Below are positions 33,796-42,861 of a stretch of 64,000 nt of DNA, piece by piece. The DNA comes from Vibrio barjaei. Lineage in GTDB: Bacteria > Pseudomonadota > Gammaproteobacteria > Enterobacterales > Vibrionaceae. Position 1 is the stretch's first letter. Each line of letters starts with the position of its first letter. Where the stretch lies: assembly GCF_001639065.2 (NCBI RefSeq), contig NZ_LQXO02000064.1, positions 16,018 through 80,017 on the forward strand, read 5' to 3'. The translations under genes and the position numbers were made by a program. A model generated the notes under the pieces. It was not told the origin of the DNA and searched no databases. It was given only the letters and a program-made list of their open reading frames with translations.

Positions 33796-35637
33796 TTAGC
33801 CCTCGAGTTTCGACTTATCGCGCACTGCACCTTTGTCTGCACTGGTTGCAAGGTTAGCGTAAGCTTTAAGTGCTAAAGAGACCGTACGTTCGCGATCTGC
33901 CGGTTTCCAACCCAACTTGTCTTGCTCTGCGCGTCGAGCAGCAAGCTCAGATTCAGCGACATCCAACGTGATGCTGCGTGATGGGATATCAATGCTAATA
34001 GTGTCACCGTCTTTGACAAGGCCAATAGTACCGCCATTTGCCGCTTCCGGAGAGGCGTGACCGATAGATAGGCCAGAAGTACCGCCAGAGAATCGACCAT
34101 CAGTGAGAAGTGCACACTCTTTACCAAGGCCCATCGATTTTAGGTATGTGGTTGGGTACAACATTTCTTGCATTCCCGGACCGCCTTTTGGTCCTTCGTA
34201 GCGAATAACCACAACATCGCCTGCTTTTACTTTACCACCCAAAATGCCATCAACCGCATCTTCTTGGCTTTCAAAAACAACAGCAGGGCCTTGGAATACC
34301 AGGCTGCCTTCATCTACACCTGCTGTTTTAACAATACAGCCATCTAGAGCAATATTACCTTTCAGCACTGCGAGACCACCATCTTGGCTATAGGCGTTGT
34401 CTTTTGTGCGAATACAGCCATTCTCACGATCATCATCTAAGGTATCCCAGCGACAATCTTGAGAGAACGCTTGAGTGGTGCGAATACCAGCAGGACCTGC
34501 GCGATAGAACGACTTAATTTCCTCGGAATCCGTCAACATAATGTCGTATTGATTGAGTTGTTCTTCCATCGTAAGGCCAAGAACAGTCTTAGTTTGGCTA
34601 TTAAGCAAGCCTGCACGATTAAGTTCACCCAGAATGCCGATAACCCCACCAGCACGGTGTACATCTTCCATGTGATACTTAGGTGTGGAAGGTGCCACTT
34701 TACACAGGTTAGGGACGCGGCGAGACATTTGGTCGATATCTTCCATATCGAAATCCACTTCACCTTCTTGGGCGGCTGCTAATAGGTGAAGCACCGTATT
34801 GGTTGAGCCCCCCATAGCGATATCAAGCGCCATCGCGTTCTCAAAAGCATCTTTGGTGGCGATGTTGCGTGGGAGGGCAGTCGCGTCATCTTGCTCGTAG
34901 TAGCGCTTAGTTAGGTCAACGATACGCTTACCAGCATTTTTGAACAGCACTTCACGGTCTGCGTGAGTCGCAAGTAGTGAGCCATTACCTGGTTGCGAAA
35001 GACCTAATGCTTCTGTTAGACAGTTCATCGAGTTGGCGGTGAACATGCCTGAGCAAGAACCACAAGTTGGACATGCTGAGCGTTCAACTTGCTCACTTTG
35101 CTCGTCAGAAACCGTAGGATCGGCACCTTGGATCATGGCATCAACCAGATCGAGTTTGATGATCTGATCAGAAAGCTTAGTTTTACCAGCCTCCATTGGA
35201 CCGCCAGAAACGAAGATCACTGGAATGTTCAGGCGCATTGAAGCCATCAACATTCCCGGAGTGATCTTATCGCAGTTGGAGATACACACCATGGCGTCTG
35301 CACAGTGAGCGTTGACCATATACTCTACAGAGTCGGCAATGAGCTCACGTGAAGGCAGTGAGTACAACATACCGCCGTGACCCATAGCGATGCCATCATC
35401 AACAGCAATGGTATTGAATTCTTTGGCAATACCGCCCGCTTCTTCAATTTCTCTGGCGACGAGTTGGCCAAGGTCTTTAAGGTGAACGTGTCCCGGTACA
35501 AATTGGGTAAACGAGTTTACAACAGCAATAATTGGCTTACCGAAATCTTCTTCTTTGACACCAGTTGCACGCCAAAGTGCACGAGCACCAGCCATGTTGC
35601 GACCATGAGTTGTGGTGGCTGATCTGTATTTAGGCAT
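33796..35637 (-). CDS. ilvD: Dihydroxy-acid dehydratase
   Basis: This 613-residue iron-sulfur enzyme dehydrates the dihydroxy acids of valine and isoleucine synthesis. Cluster ligands are visible in MVCISNCDKITPGML and CPTCGSCSGMFTANSMN. The C-terminal signature LLTDGRFSGGTSGLSIGHASPEA is present. It is the fourth gene of the ilv operon. Confidence 0.97.
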   Translation of the reverse strand: MPKYRSATTTHGRNMAGARALWRATGVKEEDFGKPIIAVVNSFTQFVPGHVHLKDLGQLVAREIEEAGGIAKEFNTIAVDDGIAMGHGGMLYSLPSRELIADSVEYMVNAHCADAMVCISNCDKITPGMLMASMRLNIPVIFVSGGPMEAGKTKLSDQIIKLDLVDAMIQGADPTVSDEQSEQVERSACPTCGSCSGMFTANSMNCLTEALGLSQPGNGSLLATHADREVLFKNAGKRIVDLTKRYYEQDDATALPRNIATKDAFENAMALDIAMGGSTNTVLHLLAAAQEGEVDFDMEDIDQMSRRVPNLCKVAPSTPKYHMEDVHRAGGVIGILGELNRAGLLNSQTKTVLGLTMEEQLNQYDIMLTDSEEIKSFYRAGPAGIRTTQAFSQDCRWDTLDDDRENGCIRTKDNAYSQDGGLAVLKGNIALDGCIVKTAGVDEGSLVFQGPAVVFESQEDAVDGILGGKVKAGDVVVIRYEGPKGGPGMQEMLYPTTYLKSMGLGKECALLTDGRFSGGTSGLSIGHASPEAANGGTIGLVKDGDTISIDIPSRSITLDVAESELAARRAEQDKLGWKPADRERTVSLALKAYANLATSADKGAVRDKSKLEG

Positions 35638-35649
35638 TGTACTTCTTCC

Positions 35650-36603
35650 TTATTTTGCTGATGCTGGTTTCTGTTCTGGGTATACGTAATCTAGCCAGCC
35701 CCACTTATCTTCAGTGGTGCCATTGAATAGGCCAAAATACGCATCTTGCATAACTTTGGTAATTGGACCGCGTTTACCTGTACCAACATCGATTTTATCA
35801 ATGCTGCGTACCGGAACGATTTCAGCAGCGGTACCGGTCATAAATACTTCGTCTGCGAGGTAAAGTGCTTCACGAGCAATGTTAGCTTCACGAACGTCGT
35901 AGCCCATATCTTTCGCAATAGTCATGATCGAGTCGCGAGTGATGCCTGGTAGGATCGCGCTGGTTGCTGGTGGTGTTGTGATGACGCCATCTTTCACTAC
36001 AAAAATGTTCTCACCAGCGCCTTCTGATAGATAACCATCGACACTGAGAGCAATACCTTCGTCATAACCGTGACGACGTGCTTCACCGCCAACAAGCAAT
36101 GAAGAAAGATAGTTACCACCAGCTTTTGCTGCAGTTGGAATGGTATTTGGCGCGGCGCGGTTCCAGCTTGAGATCATTGCGTCTACACCGTTTGCCAGTG
36201 CTTCTTCACCTAGGTAAGAGCCCCAAGGGAAAGCGGCAATGATGAGCTCCATTTGCGTTCCTTCTGGAGGGCAAACACCTAGACCAACGTTACCGACAAA
36301 ACCTAATGGACGAATATAAGCGGATTCAAGCTTATTTTGGCGCAGTGTCTCACGGGTTGCTTCCATGATTTCTTCCTCAGTGTAAGGAATTGGGAAGCGA
36401 TAAATCTTAGCGGAATCTTTAAGGCGCTTGGCGTGCTCAGGGTGACGGAAAACCACAGGACCGTTAGGTGTGTTATAACAACGAACCCCTTCAAAAACAG
36501 AAGTACCATAATGCATTGCGTGAGTTAAGACGTGAACGTTCGCCTCTGCCCATGGAACCATCTCACCATTAAACCAAATAAAATCTGCTGTACTTTTAGC
36601 CAT
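35650..36603 (-). CDS. ilvE: Branched-chain amino acid aminotransferase
   Basis: This 317-residue fold-type IV PLP enzyme performs the last step for valine, leucine and isoleucine. The PLP lysine is Lys160 in PTAAKAGGNYLSSLL. The EGAGENIFVVKDG and YLADEVFMTGTAAEIVPVRS segments are family signatures. It lies between ilvM (14 bp upstream) and ilvD (12 bp downstream). Confidence 0.97.
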   Translation of the reverse strand: MAKSTADFIWFNGEMVPWAEANVHVLTHAMHYGTSVFEGVRCYNTPNGPVVFRHPEHAKRLKDSAKIYRFPIPYTEEEIMEATRETLRQNKLESAYIRPLGFVGNVGLGVCPPEGTQMELIIAAFPWGSYLGEEALANGVDAMISSWNRAAPNTIPTAAKAGGNYLSSLLVGGEARRHGYDEGIALSVDGYLSEGAGENIFVVKDGVITTPPATSAILPGITRDSIMTIAKDMGYDVREANIAREALYLADEVFMTGTAAEIVPVRSIDKIDVGTGKRGPITKVMQDAYFGLFNGTTEDKWGWLDYVYPEQKPASAK

Positions 36604-36617
36604 TTAGCATTCCTTCC

Positions 36618-36899
36618 TTATGCACTTTGTTCTTGTAGGTTGTGATTGGTCAGTTCGTTGTGTTTAAGCTCTGTCACCTCGATGGTGCGAATATCCCAAA
36701 GCTTCTCAATCTGATTGATCAAGGTCGTGATAGGGCGATCGCTATCAACAATGATCTCAACACTGGCAATCTTACTTTCATGGTTTTGTGTTGCAGCCAC
36801 TTGTTTAATGATAAAGCCACGGTGGCGAATAACGCGTAATACGCGCTCTAGCAAGACAGGCTTGTCATCGGCTTTGATGTCTAATAAGTATCTGTCCAT
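36618..36899 (-). CDS. ilvM: Acetolactate synthase II small subunit
   Basis: This 93-residue ACT-domain subunit stabilises and tunes the IlvG catalytic subunit. DKPVLLERVLRVIRHRGFIIKQ is the ACT strand-helix start. Its ATG overlaps the last base of ilvG (TAATG-type junction), so translation should be coupled. Confidence 0.93.
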   Translation of the reverse strand: MDRYLLDIKADDKPVLLERVLRVIRHRGFIIKQVAATQNHESKIASVEIIVDSDRPITTLINQIEKLWDIRTIEVTELKHNELTNHNLQEQSA

Positions 36900-38545
36900 T
36901 AGGTATTCTCCAACATGTCACTATTTGAGGCACCTGGCGGAACCAAAGGCCATACGTTTTCTTCTTCATCTATCAACACGTGAAGCATGTATGAGGTCTT
37001 GCTCTCTAGCATTTCTTTGAGTGCAGGCTCGACTTCTTCTTTGCGAGTGATGGTTTTTCCTGGGATATCGAATGCCTTAGCGAGCATGACAAAGTCAGGG
37101 TTATCATCCAAAATTGTTTCGCTGTGTCGACCATCAAAAAACAGTGACTGCCACTGTCTAACCATACCAAGACGTTGGTTATTTAACAGCACAATTTTAA
37201 CGGGTATTTGACGGCGCTTCAGTGTGCCTAGCTCTTGAACATTCATCATGAATGAACCGTCACCAGTAATTAGGATCGATTGGTCGTCAGGGCGACCAAC
37301 TGCTGCTCCCATTGCTGCTGGAAGACCAAAGCCCATAGTGCCGAGACCAGCCGAAGTAATGAAATTCTCAGGCAATCTAGGCTGGATATGTTGTGCTGCC
37401 CACATTTGGTGTTGGCCAACGTCAGTCGAGATAATCGAAGACTCAGGCATCATGTCTGATAGCTGTTTAAGGAGCAGTGGAGCAAAAATCAAATCTCCTG
37501 GATGGTCATAGCGCCATTTAAAACCACTGCGTAAGCTTTCGCTGTGATGTACCCAAGGAGCAATATCTTTTGACAGTTCAAGTTGTGGCAAGATGATGTT
37601 GATGTCACCACGTAATGCGGCATGAGCTTGTCTTAGCTTGTTAAATTCTGCAGCATCAATATCGATATGAATCACTTTTGCATGAGGAGCAAAGGTATCC
37701 AGTTTTCCGGTCACGCGGTCATCAAAACGAGCACCAACCACGATTAAAAGGTCACATTCTTGAACGACTAAGTTTGCGGCCTTGGTACCGTGCATGCCCA
37801 ACATTCCCAAGTAGTGTGGGTCGTGTCTCTCTATGGTGCCTAAGCCTTTTAGTGTGCTGACACTTGGCATAGGGTTGAGGCGTAAAAACTCACGTACAGA
37901 CTCTGTGGCATCGGCAAGTTGCACACCACCACCTACATACAGAACAGGGCGAGAGCTTTGATCAAGCAGTTGCTGTGCTAACTGGACTTGCTCTGACAAA
38001 GCAACAGGGATCGCTGGTGGCGTAAACGGGGGAAGGACATCAACCGGAGCATTAGCAAGTTGGACATCTTTAGCAATATCGACAATAACAGGGCCAGGTC
38101 TGCCTGTTTTAGCAACTTCAAATGCTTCGGCAAGAGTTGGAGCTAGCTCTTCAATGTCAGTGACCAGATAGCTATGTTTGGTACACGAGAGAGACATACC
38201 AATCACATCCATTTCTTGGAATGCATCAGTACCGATATAGGAGCTGGCAACTTGACCAGTGATAGCTACGAGAGGGATCGAATCGAGAAAAGCATCGGCG
38301 AGGCCGGTTACGAGATTGGTGGCACCGGGGCCGGAGGTGGCCATACAAACAGCAACGTCTTTGGTGGCTCTTGCCAGACCGATGGCAGCCATTGCAGCGC
38401 CTTGTTCGTGTCGGCAGAGGATATGTTCTACACCACCATCATACAGAGCATCGTAGATTGGCATGATGGCTCCACCAGGATAGCCAAATACCGTTTCAAT
38501 GCCTTGCTGTCTCAATGCGGCTACAACTAATTCAGCACCTGTCAT
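36899..38545 (-). CDS. ilvG: Acetolactate synthase II large subunit
   Basis: This 548-residue ThDP enzyme makes acetolactate and acetohydroxybutyrate. The catalytic glutamate is Glu47 in RHEQGAAMAAIG, and the ThDP/Mg motif is ITGDGSFMMNVQELGTLKR. The gene is intact, unlike the frameshifted ilvG of E. coli K-12. The open frame extends to 38767 through the attenuator, but the ATG at 38545, behind AAGGAGG, gives the family N-terminus MTGAELVVAALRQQGIE. It is the first structural gene of the operon. Confidence 0.97.
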   Translation of the reverse strand: MTGAELVVAALRQQGIETVFGYPGGAIMPIYDALYDGGVEHILCRHEQGAAMAAIGLARATKDVAVCMATSGPGATNLVTGLADAFLDSIPLVAITGQVASSYIGTDAFQEMDVIGMSLSCTKHSYLVTDIEELAPTLAEAFEVAKTGRPGPVIVDIAKDVQLANAPVDVLPPFTPPAIPVALSEQVQLAQQLLDQSSRPVLYVGGGVQLADATESVREFLRLNPMPSVSTLKGLGTIERHDPHYLGMLGMHGTKAANLVVQECDLLIVVGARFDDRVTGKLDTFAPHAKVIHIDIDAAEFNKLRQAHAALRGDINIILPQLELSKDIAPWVHHSESLRSGFKWRYDHPGDLIFAPLLLKQLSDMMPESSIISTDVGQHQMWAAQHIQPRLPENFITSAGLGTMGFGLPAAMGAAVGRPDDQSILITGDGSFMMNVQELGTLKRRQIPVKIVLLNNQRLGMVRQWQSLFFDGRHSETILDDNPDFVMLAKAFDIPGKTITRKEEVEPALKEMLESKTSYMLHVLIDEEENVWPLVPPGASNSDMLENT

Positions 38546-38683
38546 TATAGCCTCCTTGGGTGTCACGCTTGCTGTCGTGACTGTTTGTCGTTCGATTGCA
38601 CATTGTGTGCTCCATTTCTTCCTGTCATATCCACCGAGAGGGCTTCTATGAGTGATCACTATCAAATTTATATTTTGAGTTTG

Positions 38684-38721
38684 TAAAAAAACCCCCGGAC
38701 TTCTCAGTGCGGGGGTTTTTT
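38684..38721 (-). terminator. ilvGMEDA attenuator
   Basis: On the minus strand CCCCCG, then ACT-GAGA-AGT, then CGGGGG forms a long GC-rich stem followed by seven T residues. It lies between the leader peptide and ilvG, about 140 bp before ilvG, as expected for transcription attenuation by branched-chain aminoacyl-tRNA supply. Confidence 0.92.
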
Positions 38722-38732
38722 GAATCTCGTGG

Positions 38733-38822
38733 TTATTTTCCGCCCACATGCCCCCGTGCGGTACCAATCAGGACCACAATAATCAGGCTAATCAGAGTGT
38801 GAGAGTGAGCGTTAAAAGTCAT
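38733..38822 (-). CDS. ilvL: ilvGMEDA operon leader peptide
   Basis: A 29-codon frame encodes MTFNAHSHTLISLIIVVLIG followed by TARGHVGGK. Residues 10-19 are a run of Leu, Ile, Val and Ser codons, the regulatory amino acids of the operon. The stop codon is 12 bp before the attenuator. Ribosome stalling at this run would prevent terminator folding. A possible promoter lies upstream (TTGTCA at 38900-38905 and GATACC at 38878-38883, minus strand), but its -10 is weak. Confidence 0.88.
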   Translation of the reverse strand: MTFNAHSHTLISLIIVVLIGTARGHVGGK

Positions 38823-39028
38823 TATCTTGTTTCTAAATCGTTGTGTTGTTTCTAACGAAAATGTTTGCGTCACTAGTGGTATCACAAATTTCTGTTACCT
38901 GACAAGCAAAAAATCATACTTTTTTCACATTTACTCAGCATTAAATATGGCTGTATAACATGGGGTATATATAAAACTCTGACTTTTAACCATCTAAGTG
39001 AGAGAAATTGGAAGGAAAAAGGGATTTC

Positions 39029-40552
39029 ATGGGATTATCGATTATTTATAGTCGAGCGAGCGTTGGTGTTGAAGCACCTTTGGTTACGGTTGAAGTCCAC
39101 ATCAGTAACGGTATGCCCGGCTTTACACTGGTAGGACTTCCAGAGACGACAGTTAAGGAATCTAAAGACCGAGTACGCAGTGCCATTATCAATTCACGGT
39201 TTGAGTTTCCGGCGAAAAGAATCACGGTGAATCTTGCTCCAGCGGATCTGCCCAAAGAGGGAGGGCGATTTGATCTTCCTATTGCATTAGGCATTTTGGC
39301 GGCGTCTGATCAGTTACCTCACGATAAGCTACTCGCGCATGAGTTTGTTGGTGAGCTAGCGCTTTCTGGAGAGCTTAGGGTCGTCAAGGGTGTTTTACCT
39401 GCGGCACTAGCCGCTAACAAAAGCCGTCGATGTTTAGTGGTGCCAGAGGGCAATGGTAATCAGGCGGCTTTGGTTGGCCGAGAGCACCATAAATCGGCAT
39501 CAGGTCTACTCGATGTTAGTGCGTATTTGATGGGCCAACAAGCTTTATCCCTATATACCGACGCTAAGCAGATAAAAATGGTGCCTAAAACACGCGATCT
39601 ACAAGATATCATCGGCCAACAGCAAGGAAAGCGAGCTTTAGAGATTGCCGCTGCAGGAAATCATAACTTACTCTTTCTCGGTCCTCCTGGAACCGGAAAA
39701 ACCATGTTGGCCTCACGGCTTTGTGACTTATTACCTGAAATGAGCGAACAAGAAGCGATGGAAACGGCCTCGGTCGCGTCGTTGACGCAACAGGAAATTA
39801 ATGAAGACAATTGGAAAACTCGGCCTTTTCGTGCCCCTCATCATTCGAGTTCTATGGCGGCATTAGTTGGTGGAGGTTCGATACCAAGACCAGGAGAAAT
39901 TTCTCTGGCACATAATGGGTTACTATTCCTCGATGAAATGCCCGAATTTGAAAGAAAAGTATTGGATTCACTTCGAGAGCCGCTTGAATCCGGCGAAATT
40001 ATTATCTCACGAGCCCAAGGGAAAACCCGTTTTCCAGCTCGATTCCAACTTGTTGGGGCATTGAACCCGAGCCCTACTGGTTACTATGAAGGTAATCAAT
40101 CACGCACCAACCCTCAGCTGATTCTACGCTACCTCAGTCGATTATCGGGACCTTTGCTCGACCGATTTGATATGTCGATTGAAATACCGTCATTGCCCAA
40201 AGGCACATTGTCTGAAGGGGGAGAGCGAGGAGAGTCAACTCAAGTCGTGCGTCAGCGTGTTCATCGAGCGCGTGATGTGATGTTGAGTCGCAATGGCAAG
40301 GTGAATGCACTCCTTCACAGCGGTGAAATCGAGGATTGTTGTCGCTTAAAGAAAGCGGATGCTGAGTTTCTTGAGAATGCTCTACACCGTTTGGGGCTGT
40401 CTGTTCGTGCCTATCATCGAATTATCAAAGTAGCACGTACTATTGCTGATCTTGGCGGTGAGGAGGCTATTCAAAGAGCACATTTAGCTGAAGCGTTAGG
40501 GTATCGCGCTATGGATAGGTTGCTAAAACAATTGACTGCGCAAGCCGTTTAG
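39029..40552 (+). CDS. comM: YifB/ComM family Mg chelatase-like AAA+ ATPase
   Basis: This 507-residue protein belongs to the family of the branch-migration helicase needed for integrating transformed DNA in naturally competent Vibrio and Haemophilus. It has an N-terminal Lon-like domain (MPGFTLVGLPETTVKESKDR). The AAA+ core has Walker A FLGPPGTGKTM near residue 215, and PFRAPHHSSSMAALVGGG. The Mg-chelatase segment LSRLSGPLLDRFDMSIEIP follows. ATG 39029 gives the family start MGLSIIYSRA. Its stop overlaps that of the next, convergent gene. dprA at 56.4 kb is another competence gene. Confidence 0.93.
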   Translation: MGLSIIYSRASVGVEAPLVTVEVHISNGMPGFTLVGLPETTVKESKDRVRSAIINSRFEFPAKRITVNLAPADLPKEGGRFDLPIALGILAASDQLPHDKLLAHEFVGELALSGELRVVKGVLPAALAANKSRRCLVVPEGNGNQAALVGREHHKSASGLLDVSAYLMGQQALSLYTDAKQIKMVPKTRDLQDIIGQQQGKRALEIAAAGNHNLLFLGPPGTGKTMLASRLCDLLPEMSEQEAMETASVASLTQQEINEDNWKTRPFRAPHHSSSMAALVGGGSIPRPGEISLAHNGLLFLDEMPEFERKVLDSLREPLESGEIIISRAQGKTRFPARFQLVGALNPSPTGYYEGNQSRTNPQLILRYLSRLSGPLLDRFDMSIEIPSLPKGTLSEGGERGESTQVVRQRVHRARDVMLSRNGKVNALLHSGEIEDCCRLKKADAEFLENALHRLGLSVRAYHRIIKVARTIADLGGEEAIQRAHLAEALGYRAMDRLLKQLTAQAV

Positions 40553-41532
40553 AAGGCGAAGTTCATGCCTACAGAGGTTATCCAATCGGCGGACTCATAA
40601 AAGGCGATGGAGGAATCTGTCGCGTTGTATCCTGATAGGGATATCAAAGATAATGCATCAATGTTCCATAAAGAGAGGTATTCGTAAGCCAAAAACGCAC
40701 TGTATTTTTCATCGATACGATGATTCTGATCGAAAATGACATTCTCGCCACGATATTCATGATTCATATAGCTCATGGTCGTGGCAACGCTGTGTCGCTG
40801 ATAGGTGAATAGAGCAGTAAGCTCGGCGCCAGACCCTTGGTTTCTGACGGCTTGACCCTTAGCATCATCAACCACATAAATCACTGATGGAAACAACAGC
40901 CAGTGATTATTAACCGCTAACGTGTAAGAGCCTTTCGCATAGTAGAGATGGCTATTCCTATCATAATCAGAGTGAAGATTAAGGTTTGTTGCCGAAAGCT
41001 CTTCATCAACTACTCGGGTTCCGTATGCCAAATCTAGGGTAAACAGTGAGCCTGCGATGTTCTCCATCTGAAAACGATACGCATCGCCTGTTGCTTCTGC
41101 TGCTTGCAGCTGTTCGGCACTGACGTATGGATTGTTCCAAATCGGTTCTCCAAGGACGGTCGGCAAATAAGACACACTCCAAATAGAACCATCGTTTTGT
41201 TGTTGCCGATAACCGCCTTCTAATACAAAGGTACCGACGGCAATATCGTTACGGGAAGTACCAATGAACCATTGTTTATTGCTTTGCGAACCAAAAGTGT
41301 AATTGAGCATACCTAATGGCATCCAGAACTCATCGTATGCTTCTTGAGAGGCGCTGATTTTGGGATCGATGCTGGCCACTAAATTGGATTTTTCTCCTAC
41401 TTGTGTATTGCTGACCGATATTTCACCGCTAAAGCCTTTACTCTGGGCTAGTGACGCGACAGATAGAGAGCTGTAGGTCGCAGTAAATGCTATAAGCGCG
41501 ATAAGCGAAAGAAAGGAGTATCGAATGGCCAT
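40549..41532 (-). CDS. DUF2860-type outer membrane beta-barrel protein (copy 2)
   Basis: This 327-residue protein has a signal peptide (MAIRYSFLSLIALIAFTATY, cleavage near SVA-S), alternating beta strands and a terminal phenylalanine (VGMNFAF), as in outer membrane barrels. It is a paralogue of the neighbour at 41676. Both share KGFSGEI/NGFSGEI, LNYTFGSQSN/LQYTFGSQSN, NIAGSLF-LDLAYG, AFLAYEY and ADWITSVG/KDWITAVG. I assign it to the DUF2860 family from memory; no function is known to me. Its last four bases overlap the comM stop. Confidence 0.75.
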   Translation of the reverse strand: MAIRYSFLSLIALIAFTATYSSLSVASLAQSKGFSGEISVSNTQVGEKSNLVASIDPKISASQEAYDEFWMPLGMLNYTFGSQSNKQWFIGTSRNDIAVGTFVLEGGYRQQQNDGSIWSVSYLPTVLGEPIWNNPYVSAEQLQAAEATGDAYRFQMENIAGSLFTLDLAYGTRVVDEELSATNLNLHSDYDRNSHLYYAKGSYTLAVNNHWLLFPSVIYVVDDAKGQAVRNQGSGAELTALFTYQRHSVATTMSYMNHEYRGENVIFDQNHRIDEKYSAFLAYEYLSLWNIDALSLISLSGYNATDSSIAFYESADWITSVGMNFAF

Positions 41533-41605
41533 GACATATCCATAAATCAGTAGGTTGTGGGTAAAGAAGTTATTTCCTTATAAACTTGGCGGGTACTGTA
41601 GCGAT

Positions 41606-41639
41606 AAAAAATGGCTTAGCAAAATGCTTCGCTAAGCCA
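41606..41639 (-). terminator. Terminator between the two DUF2860 genes
   Basis: On the minus strand TGGCTTAGC-GAAGCATTTT-GCTAAGCCA is followed by TTTTTT, 36 bp after the stop of the upstream copy. The two paralogues are therefore probably separate transcription units. Confidence 0.82.
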
Positions 41640-41675
41640 CGTATAACGGAAGGCAATGGATATGTGTATGACCTA

Positions 41676-42662
41676 TTAGAATTTCCAGTTTAGGCCAACT
41701 GCGGTAATCCAGTCTTTCTCATCGTAGAAATCGATGTTGGAATCACTATTGGTCGCACCTGCAAAGGCAACAAGCGATACGTTATCGGAATAGAAAATTC
41801 CCGGATACTCATATGCTAGGAAAGCCTTCCATTCGTCATCACCACGAGTTTTGTCATAGATTGGATTTACCGCATCGTAATCCCGTTTTAAATAGCCTAA
41901 CGTCAGTGCCAGTTTGTGATTTCCAAACGACATGAAAGAGGATAACTCTGCACCATAAGTATTGTGTTTCATCGCATTGCCATCCGCATCCTGCTGGGTG
42001 TAAATCAGAGCGGGATAGAGCAACACTTGTTGACTCACAGGTAACATCATTTTGAATTTACCATAGAGGATATCAGCGTTACGGCTCAGGAGCTGTGCTT
42101 CCTGTGGAGATAAGGCAGGCACGCCTGTACCAGAGCGCTCCTCATCCAATTCACGTTTGCCGTAGGCAAGGTCCAAGCTGAATAACGATCCGGCAATATT
42201 GTCTAGTTGCAGACGATAAGCGTTGCCTTTTTCTTTGGTAGTATTGCGAGTATCTGTCGTGTAGGGGTCTTGCCAGACTTCACCCTCTAGAATGGTTGGC
42301 AAGAAAGAAACACTCACTTTGGTTTTATCGCGAAATAGATATTTGTAGCCTGCCTCAAGTGCTACCGTACCAACGGCGATATCGGCTCGTGATGTACCTA
42401 AAAACAATTGATGGTTTGATTGCGATCCAAACGTATATTGAAGACTACCAAGGGGAAGTACTAATGCGCCGCTGTCTTCTTGTTGACTACCAGTGTAGTT
42501 GCGAAATTCATCGTCGGTATTAGTAAGATTCGATGTTTTGCTTGCGTAAGCCGCGTTTAACGCAATTTCACCGCTAAAACCATTGCTTTCTCCCAGCTTA
42601 GCCACTGCTACCTGTGAGACAAGACCAAGGGACACTGCCAAGACACTCCATGCCTGTTTCAT
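41676..42662 (-). CDS. DUF2860-type outer membrane beta-barrel protein (copy 1)
   Basis: This 328-residue protein has a signal peptide (MKQAWSVLAVSLGLVSQVAV, cleavage near VAVA-K) and a C-terminal VGLNWKF, the aromatic end expected for BAM-dependent insertion. A conserved GSLQYTFGSQSNHQLFLGTS and NIAGSLFSLDLAYGKRELDE link it to the copy at 40549. It begins about 200 bp from the divergent yihG. The ligand, if any, is unknown. Confidence 0.75.
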   Translation of the reverse strand: MKQAWSVLAVSLGLVSQVAVAKLGESNGFSGEIALNAAYASKTSNLTNTDDEFRNYTGSQQEDSGALVLPLGSLQYTFGSQSNHQLFLGTSRADIAVGTVALEAGYKYLFRDKTKVSVSFLPTILEGEVWQDPYTTDTRNTTKEKGNAYRLQLDNIAGSLFSLDLAYGKRELDEERSGTGVPALSPQEAQLLSRNADILYGKFKMMLPVSQQVLLYPALIYTQQDADGNAMKHNTYGAELSSFMSFGNHKLALTLGYLKRDYDAVNPIYDKTRGDDEWKAFLAYEYPGIFYSDNVSLVAFAGATNSDSNIDFYDEKDWITAVGLNWKF

Positions 42663-42861
42663 AACTGATCCTTATCATGTTCTGATTATTTTGGTAACGA
42701 TTGTAATTATATGTTTATGCTATGTTATTAGTTCAGAATAAGCGCGTTTTTTTTGAGTTACAACACAAATCAGACCAATGATAAAACCATTGCACAAGGC
42801 AGTACGCCTTGTACAATTAACCGCCATAAAATTGTCACAAACGAATCATAGATAGTTGGTT

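Noticed and set aside
38900..39028. Possible CRP-S or competence promoter element upstream of comM
   Set aside because: No TGCGA-N6-TCGCA or TGTGA-N6-TCACA symmetry could be found in the spacer.
42791..42817. Imperfect hairpin CACAAGGC/GCCTTGTA between the DUF2860 gene and yihG
   Set aside because: The stem is short, has no T run and sits between divergent genes, so neither terminator nor operator can be supported.
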